Of a DNA stretch of 15,161 nt, positions 1 to 5,903 are shown one piece after another. Within the stretch, counting starts at the first letter, position 1, and the number at the start of each line of letters is the position of its first letter. The notes under the pieces were generated by a model. That model made no database searches and was not told the DNA's origin. It saw only the letters and a list, made by a program, of their open reading frames with translations. The DNA comes from Deltaproteobacteria bacterium (lineage in GTDB: Bacteria > Desulfobacterota > Desulfofervidia > Desulfofervidales > DG-60). The DNA lies in the NCBI GenBank assembly GCA_021163945.1, contig JAGGTC010000038.1, forward strand, positions 1 to 15,161. Reading direction: 5' to 3'. A program made the translations under genes and the position numbers.

Positions 1-1
1 T

Positions 2-655
2 ATTTATCCTGTTATCCTAATCCCCTTTATATTTAATAGCCTAGGAAAGATTATTCCCTATATAAACCCCCATTATATAGACCCCATTTTGATCAAAATA
101 GACTATTATCTTTTTGGCACTCACCCTACAATATGGATAGAACGTTTTATCAGGCCTTGGCTTACTGAGATTATGCAATTGGCATACACCTCTTATTATT
201 TTCTTCCTATATTTTTGGTTCTAGGCCTTTACTTAAAAGAGGACAAACGCATCCTTACAGTAGGCTTTTGCCTCTTGTTTGGATTTTATATCTCCTATTT
301 AGGATATTTAATATTTCCTGCTATAGGGCCTCGTTTTACCTTATCGCACCAGAGGCCCCTCTATGAAGGCACTCACCTAGCAAGGCTTATAGCCTCAACC
401 TTAAACACCATAGAGATAAATAAGACCGATGCCTTCCCCAGTGGCCATACCCAGATCAGCTTAATGTGTGTTTACTATGCCTCTTATTTAGGAAAATTTT
501 ATGTATTTATTTATGCCCTTATAACTATTCTATTGATTGTCTCTACTATCTATTGTAGATACCACTATATAATTGATGTGATTGTGGGGATCATATTGGC
601 ATTTTTGTGTATCTATTTAGGCCCTATTTTAGAGAGGTTTTTGGTATTTAGATAA
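2..655 (+). CDS. PAP2-family (Aur1-like) integral membrane phosphatase/phosphotransferase, 5' end outside window
   Basis: The frame is open from the first bases of the window, so this is the C-terminal 217 residues of a longer protein. The TTG at 89 that could serve as a start is internal. The text before it (a hydrophobic helix, then a conserved-looking stretch into LFGTHPTIWIERF) reads as family sequence. Several hydrophobic membrane segments are visible. The PAP2 catalytic motifs are present: SGHT (about residues 147-150, catalytic His149) and RYHYIIDV (about 185-193, with Arg186, His188 and Asp192). The first motif is the degenerate PAIGPRF form seen in the PAP2_3/Aur1-like branch. Members hydrolyse lipid phosphates or move phospho-headgroups between lipids, for example inositol phosphate onto ceramide. 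The substrate cannot be read from sequence. Its last 8 bases overlap the end of the convergent SPT-like gene. Confidence 0.85.
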   Translation: MYPVILIPFIFNSLGKIIPYINPHYIDPILIKIDYYLFGTHPTIWIERFIRPWLTEIMQLAYTSYYFLPIFLVLGLYLKEDKRILTVGFCLLFGFYISYLGYLIFPAIGPRFTLSHQRPLYEGTHLARLIASTLNTIEINKTDAFPSGHTQISLMCVYYASYLGKFYVFIYALITILLIVSTIYCRYHYIIDVIVGIILAFLCIYLGPILERFLVFR

Positions 656-1829
656 TCCCTAATTTTTTTCCTGCCTTTTCAAAGACCTCTAATGCCCTCT
701 CTAAGTGGCTATCAGTATGAGTAGCCATCACACTTGTGCGAAGCAGGCAACGCCCTGGTGGAACCGCTGGTGGGACAACTGGGCTAACAAACACCCCATT
801 TTCCTCCAAATAACAACATGCCTCAAATGCCTTTTCCTCATCTCCAACGATTACAGGGACTATTGGTGTAGTACTCATACCGGTATCAAAACCCAAAGAT
901 TTTAGGCCATTTAACCACTTATAGGCATTCTTCCAAAGCCTCTCCCTCCTCTCTGGCTCTTCTTGTATAATCTTTATAGCCCTACTTGCTGCTGCTACCA
1001 ATGGAGGGGCCAGACTGGCACTAAATAGCAAGGCACGCCCTACATGCTTTACATAATCAATCACCTCTTTAGAAGAGGCAATAAAACCACCTATAGTGGC
1101 CAGTGATTTACTAAATGTACCCATGATAATGTCTACTTTGTCTTCCAGGCCAAAATGTTCTGCTGTCCCACGCCCATTTCCCCCCATTACGCCAATGCCA
1201 TGGGCATCGTCCACCATTACCCTTGCCCCGTATTTATAGGCAAGACTTACTATCTCTGGCAATTTGGCCAGGTCTCCTTCCATGCTAAAAAGACCGTCCA
1301 CAATGATTAGCTTCCCCTTCTCTGGCTCACTCTTTAATATCTTTTCTAGGGCAGCCATATTATTGTGGGGATATCTCTTAAATGTGCCAAGGGAGAGACG
1401 ACAACCATCAACAATACTAGCATGATCAAATTTGTCCAAAATAGCTATGCTATCCGGTGTAACCAGTGCCTGAATACACCCAAGATTTGCCTGCATCCCA
1501 GTAGAGAATACTATCGCTGCCTCCTTTTTGAAAAATTGTGCAATTTGTTCTTCCAGTGCCTCATGAATGTCTAAGGTACCATTAAGCAAACGTGAACCCG
1601 CACAGCCTACGCCATATTTTTTAACTGCCTCAATAGCTGCCTCCTTCACCCTTGGATCGCTCGTCAGACCCAGATAGTTATTTGAACCAAGCATGATCAT
1701 TTTTCGCCCATCTACTATTATTTCCGGTCCCTGCGCAGAACGAATTGTACGAAAATAGAAATATTTATGCTGGGCCTTTGCAGCCCTTACCCGATCTTGA
1801 AATGCCTGACACTTTGCAAAGATATCCAT
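648..1829 (-). CDS. Serine palmitoyltransferase-like alpha-oxoamine synthase (PLP-dependent)
   Basis: This 393-residue cytosolic fold-type I PLP enzyme belongs to the family that condenses an amino acid with an acyl thioester and releases CO2. The Schiff-base lysine is K241 in GTFSKSLATIGGF. Other active-site marks are DHAS (His136), DDAH (207-210), GSRLLNGT (78-85) and LLRTS (Arg364, carboxylate binding). GTFSKS and the GSRxLNGT form match bacterial serine palmitoyltransferase better than biotin-pathway AONS or 2-amino-3-ketobutyrate ligase (as I recall them, GTLGKA-type motifs). Automated annotation may call it 8-amino-7-oxononanoate synthase. No biotin genes are nearby, which argues mildly against that role. 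It begins 3 bp after the epimerase stop, so the two are almost certainly co-translated. The proposed reaction, serine plus acyl-CoA or acyl-ACP to 3-ketosphinganine, is inference. Confidence 0.8.
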   Translation of the reverse strand: MDIFAKCQAFQDRVRAAKAQHKYFYFRTIRSAQGPEIIVDGRKMIMLGSNNYLGLTSDPRVKEAAIEAVKKYGVGCAGSRLLNGTLDIHEALEEQIAQFFKKEAAIVFSTGMQANLGCIQALVTPDSIAILDKFDHASIVDGCRLSLGTFKRYPHNNMAALEKILKSEPEKGKLIIVDGLFSMEGDLAKLPEIVSLAYKYGARVMVDDAHGIGVMGGNGRGTAEHFGLEDKVDIIMGTFSKSLATIGGFIASSKEVIDYVKHVGRALLFSASLAPPLVAAASRAIKIIQEEPERRERLWKNAYKWLNGLKSLGFDTGMSTTPIVPVIVGDEEKAFEACCYLEENGVFVSPVVPPAVPPGRCLLRTSVMATHTDSHLERALEVFEKAGKKLGII

Positions 1830-1832
1830 TTC

Positions 1833-2810
1833 TTATAACCACCCTTGGGCCTTGTACCAATGTATTGTCTCCTCCATACCAATATTTAAAGAATAATTTG
1901 GTCTATAGCCCAAATTTTCTATACTATTTGAAATATCACAAACCCAGGTATGTTGAAGGATTTCTTTTAGCTTATCCCTACTAAACATTATTGGCTGTCT
2001 GCTAATATTGGCCATTGCCTCTGCAAAAATGGCCATTATCCATAAAATCCCCTTTGGAAAATAAATATAACATGGATTTTTATCAAGCAAACTTGCAATT
2101 ATATTTATTACCTCAAACCAACTGTAGGCATTTCCATCTGAGACAAAAAACACACTTCCAGAGGGTACATCGGCCTTAAGCGCCTTTATCAAGGCCTGAA
2201 CCAGATCTAGGACATAACACAAACTCAACTTTCCATTAGGATTCAAAACAGGCACCCACCCTGTCTTAATAAGGCGATAAAAATCCAAAAGTTCACGGTC
2301 ACGAGGGCCATAAATAACCGTAGGGCGAAATATTATTACAGGAATTATTTCTTTTACTGAAAGCAATGCCTGTTCTGCAAGCCATTTACTTTTGGCATAG
2401 TGACTTAATGGCCTAGGCTGGTCGTCGGATTTGATCATTGAATCAGATGGAGAACCATGAACTGCTAATGTAGAGATAAATATAAATCTCTTTAAGGACC
2501 ACATTTTAGTTAAACAGATCCTTATTAAATTTACTGTCCCTTGATAATTTACTTCATAAAATGCCCTTTTGCTCCTAGCCTTAACCAATCCTGCAAGGTG
2601 GAAGACAAATTCTATATCAGAGGGTAATGATTTTAATGAAGAGATATCCGTACAATCTCCTTGCACTAATTTTACAGATAGCCCTTTCAGCCACCTCAAA
2701 TTACTAGTTGCCCTGACCAAACAATAAACATCCTCCCCTTTCTTTACCAATGTTTCTGCTAAGTGGCTGCCTACAAAACCTGTGGCCCCCGTAACTAGTA
2801 TTTTACCCAT
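1833..2810 (-). CDS. NAD-dependent epimerase/dehydratase (extended SDR), candidate ceramide-reductase-like
   Basis: This is a 325-residue extended short-chain dehydrogenase/reductase. Numbered from a TTG one codon upstream (2813), the Rossmann loop GATGFVG is at 9-15, HLAG at 72-75, the catalytic Ser at about 114, and YAKSK gives Tyr139 and Lys143. The C-terminal half has a hydrophobic stretch (about 253-270) and ends with LGYRPNYSLNIGMEETIHWY, as in the sugar-epimerase and 3-beta-hydroxysteroid dehydrogenase-like branches. I chose the ATG at 2810 because the AGGT ribosome-binding sequence fits its spacing better than the TTG's. It lies 22 bp after frr and 3 bp before the SPT-like gene. Bacterial ceramide reductase (CerR, Caulobacter) is also annotated as an NAD-dependent epimerase and sits near SPT, so this is a candidate for that role. 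A nucleotide-sugar epimerase is the main alternative. Confidence 0.82.
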   Translation of the reverse strand: MGKILVTGATGFVGSHLAETLVKKGEDVYCLVRATSNLRWLKGLSVKLVQGDCTDISSLKSLPSDIEFVFHLAGLVKARSKRAFYEVNYQGTVNLIRICLTKMWSLKRFIFISTLAVHGSPSDSMIKSDDQPRPLSHYAKSKWLAEQALLSVKEIIPVIIFRPTVIYGPRDRELLDFYRLIKTGWVPVLNPNGKLSLCYVLDLVQALIKALKADVPSGSVFFVSDGNAYSWFEVINIIASLLDKNPCYIYFPKGILWIMAIFAEAMANISRQPIMFSRDKLKEILQHTWVCDISNSIENLGYRPNYSLNIGMEETIHWYKAQGWL

Positions 2811-2832
2811 CAAGACCTACAGACAATTTGGG

Positions 2833-3387
2833 TCAAAATTTCATTATTTCATCTTCTTTCTTTGAAAGAATCCCCTCTACCTTTTCAATAAATTCATCTG
2901 TGATTTTTTGTATCTTTTCTTGGCCTTGGTAGAAATCATCCTCAGAAATCTCTTTGTTTTTCTTCATTTTTTTTAAGATATCATTTGCCTTCCTTCTTAA
3001 ATTTCGAATGGATACCTTGGCCTCCTCTCCTATTTTTTTTACCAATTTTACCAATTCTTTCCTTCTTTCTTCAGTGAGAGGGGGTATATTTATACAGATC
3101 CTCTTCCCATCATTGCTGGGGGTTAGACCTATATTTGATTTAAGTATTGCCTTTTCTATAGCAGATAATGCAGACGGATCCCAGGGCTGAATGGTAATCA
3201 ACCTACTATCTGGCACAGATATAGAGGCCAATTGATTAAGGGGGGTGGGACTGCCATAGTACTCTACTGTAATTTCCTCTACAAGGGCCACAGATGCCCT
3301 ACCTGTCCTTATCTTTGATAGATCCCTCTCTAAGGCCTTAATGGCCCTTTGCATATCTCCCTTTGTCTCATCAAATAACCCTTCCAT
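2833..3387 (-). CDS. frr: Ribosome recycling factor
   Basis: RRF works with EF-G in the cytosol to split the post-termination ribosome. The protein has 184 residues, the usual length (E. coli 185). It shows the long-helix and beta-domain layout of the family: an N-terminal helix ending in KIRTGRAS, then EYYGSPTPLNQLASI, ITIQPWDPSALSAIEKAI, GKRICINIPPLTEERR, and a basic C-terminal helix pair. The ATG is part of TAATG, so it overlaps the pyrH stop by one base. A strong GGGAGGG ribosome-binding sequence lies inside the end of pyrH. Gene order tsf-pyrH-frr is the classical one. What follows is unusual: an SDR/SPT-like lipid pair instead of uppS-cdsA-dxr. Note that an EF-G-like protein is encoded upstream in the same block. 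Confidence 0.97.
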   Translation of the reverse strand: MEGLFDETKGDMQRAIKALERDLSKIRTGRASVALVEEITVEYYGSPTPLNQLASISVPDSRLITIQPWDPSALSAIEKAILKSNIGLTPSNDGKRICINIPPLTEERRKELVKLVKKIGEEAKVSIRNLRRKANDILKKMKKNKEISEDDFYQGQEKIQKITDEFIEKVEGILSKKEDEIMKF

Positions 3388-4100
3388 TATGACCCTCCCA
3401 CCTTTGTCCCTATAGACTCACCATATATTACCCTCTTTAGATTTCCAGGGATGGTTACATTAAATACTATGATAGGCAGTTTGTTGTTCATACACAAAGA
3501 GACGGCTGTAGTGTCTATTACCTTGAGTTTCCTCTGTAAAAGCTCTAGATAGGAAAGTGATTTAAATTTATATGCATCCTTATATTGAGTAGGGTCTTTA
3601 TCATATATGCCATCTACCTTAGTAGCCTTTAGGACAACCTCTGCCTCTATCTCTGCTGCCCTAAGGGCGGCGGCTGTATCTGTACTAAAATATGGGTTGC
3701 CTGTGCCAGCAGCAAAGATTACCACACCTCCCCTCTTCAGGTGATTTATTGCCTTGCGCCTGATATAGGGCTCGGCTATTGTCCTTATTTGGACAGCAGA
3801 CATCAATCTTGCATCTATCCCCTCCTTCTCTAACGACTCTTGCAGGGCAAGGCCATTGATTACTGTGGCCAACATCCCCATATAATCTGCAGTAGCCTGG
3901 TTTATCCCTAACGTTTTTGCCTGACGTCCCCTAAATATATTTCCCCCTCCTATAACAATAGCTAGTTGTACATCTTTTACAACATCACCAATTTCCCTAC
4001 TTATTTCCTTCAAAACTCCTGGACTTATACCAAATGAGGCACCCCCCAATAGGGCCTCTCCACTTATTTTAAGCAGTATTCTTTTGTAAATTGACCTCAT
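3387..4100 (-). CDS. pyrH: UMP kinase
   Basis: PyrH phosphorylates UMP to UDP with ATP and is the committed kinase of pyrimidine nucleotide synthesis. It is a cytosolic hexamer of the amino-acid-kinase fold. The 237 residues carry the expected marks: KRILLKISGEALLG (6-19, phosphate loop), IVIGGGNIFRG (48-58), TADYMGMLATVINGLALQ (70-87), TGNPYFSTDTAAALRAAEI (133-151, UMP and acceptor site) and ATKVDGIYDKDP (159-170). The ATG at 4100 lies inside the end of tsf, a 32-base overlap in a different frame. That start puts MRSIYKRILLK at the expected N-terminus. The stop overlaps the frr start by one base. Translational coupling of tsf, pyrH and frr is therefore likely. Confidence 0.97.
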   Translation of the reverse strand: MRSIYKRILLKISGEALLGGASFGISPGVLKEISREIGDVVKDVQLAIVIGGGNIFRGRQAKTLGINQATADYMGMLATVINGLALQESLEKEGIDARLMSAVQIRTIAEPYIRRKAINHLKRGGVVIFAAGTGNPYFSTDTAAALRAAEIEAEVVLKATKVDGIYDKDPTQYKDAYKFKSLSYLELLQRKLKVIDTTAVSLCMNNKLPIIVFNVTIPGNLKRVIYGESIGTKVGGS

Positions 4101-4698
4101 GTGAGGTTTTTTCCCCTAATTCAAAACGTACAAAACGGCGAATCACAATATTTTCTCCGGTCTTTGTAATTATTTCATTTAATAGATCCCTTATTTTCAG
4201 CTTTGAATCACGGATATAAGGTTGTTCTAACAGGCAGGCCTGTTGATAAAATTTTTTTAAACGTCCCTCAACGATGTTACTTATTACCTTCTCAGGTTTA
4301 CCTGACCTTAATGCCTGTTGATGGTAGATCTCTCTTTCTTTTTCAATTATATCTTTTGGTAAATCCTCTTTATCAATACAAATTGGGTTTGTAGCTGCAA
4401 TTTGCATAGAGATCTCCCTTACAAATTTTTTAAATTCCTCTGTCTTTGCCACAAAGTCTGTTTCACAATTTACCTCCACCAAAACACCCAATTTCCCCCC
4501 TCCATGGATGTATGCATTGATCAGACCCTCTGAGGCAATACGACCCGCCCTCTTTTGGGCCTTGGCTATCCCCATCTTTCTCAAATATTCAATGGCCTTA
4601 TCCACATCTCCATTGCTCTCCTCTAAGGCCTTTTTACAGTCCATCATCCCAACCCCAGTCCGTTCTCTTAATTCCTTAATCTTATCTAACATCCCCAT
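4069..4698 (-). CDS. tsf: Elongation factor Ts (short form)
   Basis: EF-Ts exchanges GDP for GTP on EF-Tu. The N-terminal UBA-like domain (about 1-40, with IKELRERTGVGMMDCKKAL) and the TDFVA signature (80-84) that contacts EF-Tu are clear. At 209 residues it is much shorter than the E. coli type (283). It belongs to the short class known from Thermus and others, which lacks much of the second core subdomain and usually works as a dimer. The start at 4698 is supported by AGGAGAGAG just upstream; the ATG two codons further in is less well placed. It follows rpsB after 23 bp. Its last 32 bases overlap pyrH. Confidence 0.96.
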   Translation of the reverse strand: MGMLDKIKELRERTGVGMMDCKKALEESNGDVDKAIEYLRKMGIAKAQKRAGRIASEGLINAYIHGGGKLGVLVEVNCETDFVAKTEEFKKFVREISMQIAATNPICIDKEDLPKDIIEKEREIYHQQALRSGKPEKVISNIVEGRLKKFYQQACLLEQPYIRDSKLKIRDLLNEIITKTGENIVIRRFVRFELGEKTSHEVNLQKNTA

Positions 4699-4722
4699 TT
4701 CTCTCTCCTATTTTGTAGAAAT

Positions 4723-5499
4723 TTACTCAATTACTGCCTCTGCTTCTGTAGATGGATGTGAGGATTCCTCTATCTTTTCTACCTCTTCTGATACCTCCGC
4801 CTTCCCCATCTCTTCCTCATAGCGTTGCCTTCCCTCTAGACAGGCATCGGCTATTCTGGATGTAATTAAACGTATAGCCCTAATGGCATCATCATTTCCT
4901 GGGATTACATAATCTATCTCATCTGGGTCACAATTAGAATCCACAATGGCTACTATGGGAATTCCCAACTTCCTAGCCTCATAAACAGCAATCTTTTCCT
5001 TTTTTGGATCCACAACGTAGAGTATTCCAGGAAGCTCTTCCATGTCCTTTATACCAGCCAAATTTCTATTTAATTTGGCAATCTTCCTTTTAATCTGGAG
5101 TATATCCTTTTTAGACAACTTTTGTGTATCATCCTCAATCATAGCCTCTAATGACTTTAGTTTCTCAATGCTTTTTCTTATAGTTTGAAAATTTGTCAAT
5201 GTACCTCCAAGCCAGCGGTTATTTACATAAAACATACCACAACGCTTGGCCTCTTCTTCTATTGATTCCTTTGCTTGATTTTTTGTACCAACAAACAACA
5301 CCTTTTCGCCCTGAGCTACCCTTTCCTGTATAAAATCATAGGCAATTTTAAACATTTGGACAGTTTTTTGCAAATCTATAATATAAATACCATTCCTAAC
5401 ACCAAATATATAGGGTTTCATCTTAGGATTCCAACGCCTTGTCTGATGTCCAAAGTGAACGCCTGCTTCAAGCAACTCCTTCATAGTTAGATACGCCAT
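4723..5499 (-). CDS. rpsB: 30S ribosomal protein S2
   Basis: S2 is a late-assembling protein of the small subunit at the head-body junction. The 258-residue product starts MAYLTMKELLEAGVHFGHQ, then has RRWNPKMKPYIFG, NNRWLGGTLTNF (usual form NQRWLGG), a coiled-coil hairpin (about 106-150) and the nucleotide-fold signature VDSNCDPDEIDYVIPGNDDA. The last 30 or so residues form an acidic tail (EEEMGKAEVSEEVEKIEES and on), a variable end typical of the family. A near-perfect TAAGGAGGG ribosome-binding site overlaps the rpsF stop codon, only 9 bp before the ATG. The usual long untranslated leader in front of rpsB, where S2 autoregulation normally acts, is therefore absent. Confidence 0.97.
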   Translation of the reverse strand: MAYLTMKELLEAGVHFGHQTRRWNPKMKPYIFGVRNGIYIIDLQKTVQMFKIAYDFIQERVAQGEKVLFVGTKNQAKESIEEEAKRCGMFYVNNRWLGGTLTNFQTIRKSIEKLKSLEAMIEDDTQKLSKKDILQIKRKIAKLNRNLAGIKDMEELPGILYVVDPKKEKIAVYEARKLGIPIVAIVDSNCDPDEIDYVIPGNDDAIRAIRLITSRIADACLEGRQRYEEEMGKAEVSEEVEKIEESSHPSTEAEAVIE

Positions 5500-5508
5500 A
5501 AACCCTCC

Positions 5509-5826
5509 TTAGTTGGCCCTTCTCTCCGATTCATTTATTTTATCTGACGTCTTTATGGTTAAAAAACGGATGATACGATCATCTATTTTTATATTATGCT
5601 CTATTTTTTCTACTATATCTGGATTGCCACAATATTCAAAGATTACATAGTACCCGCTTCTTTTGTGATTGACCTCAAATGCCATATTCTTTAGGCCCCA
5701 GTTTTCAATTTTAATTAAATTTCCATGAAAGCGGGTAATAAGATTCTTAAATTTTTCAAATAAATCTTTAAGCTGTGCCTCTGAAAGCTCAGGGTCTGCT
5801 ATAATCACTGTCTCATACTTTCTCAC
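5509..5826 (-). CDS. rpsF: 30S ribosomal protein S6
   Basis: S6 binds S18 on the platform of the small subunit. The 105-residue product begins MRKYETVIIADPELSE and shows the family core: a helix, ENWGLKNMAFEVNHKRSGYYVIFEY (the conserved W-G-x-K and G-x-Y-x-x-x-x-F parts), then DDRIIRFLTIK. The start is GTG, supported by GAGGAG seven bases upstream. The usual partners ssb, rpsR and rplI are not next to it; it is joined instead to rpsB with 9 bp between them. A candidate promoter sits in the 77-bp gap upstream, so rpsF is probably the first gene of a separately initiated ribosomal-protein transcript. Confidence 0.96.
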   Translation of the reverse strand: MRKYETVIIADPELSEAQLKDLFEKFKNLITRFHGNLIKIENWGLKNMAFEVNHKRSGYYVIFEYCGNPDIVEKIEHNIKIDDRIIRFLTIKTSDKINESERRAN

Positions 5827-5865
5827 TTTAATCTCCTCGTCTCTTTACTAAAATCAGGCTTTGTT

Positions 5866-5894
5866 CATATATTATAGGTCTTGCCATTTGTCAA
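5866..5894 (-). promoter_or_regulatory. Candidate sigma-70-type promoter for rpsF-rpsB-tsf-pyrH-frr
   Basis: On the minus strand a perfect TTGACA (5889-5894) is followed after 17 bases by TATATG (5866-5871). A perfect TATAAT (5871-5876) is also present but only 12 bases from the TTGACA, too close to pair with it. Transcription would begin near 5859 and leave a leader of about 33 bases with the GAGGAG ribosome-binding site. The promoter begins 10 bp after the EF-G-like stop codon. I see no hairpin terminator between the two genes, so read-through from upstream is also likely. Confidence 0.55.
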
Positions 5895-5903
5895 GGACTC
5901 CTT

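Noticed and set aside
89..655. Taking the PAP2 gene to start at TTG 89 as a complete 188-residue protein
   Set aside because: The frame has no stop back to position 2, and the upstream residues form a hydrophobic segment that reads as part of the same family. The gene is cut by the window edge.
705..1984. Several plus-strand open frames of 60-80 codons within the SPT-like gene, and similar ones across the minus-strand block
   Set aside because: They lie opposite well-conserved genes, lack ribosome-binding sites and show no recognisable family pattern.
5871..5894. TTGACA and TATAAT upstream of rpsF as one promoter pair
   Set aside because: Only 12 bases separate the two perfect hexamers, too short for a sigma-70 promoter. 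The TATATG at 17 bases is the better partner.
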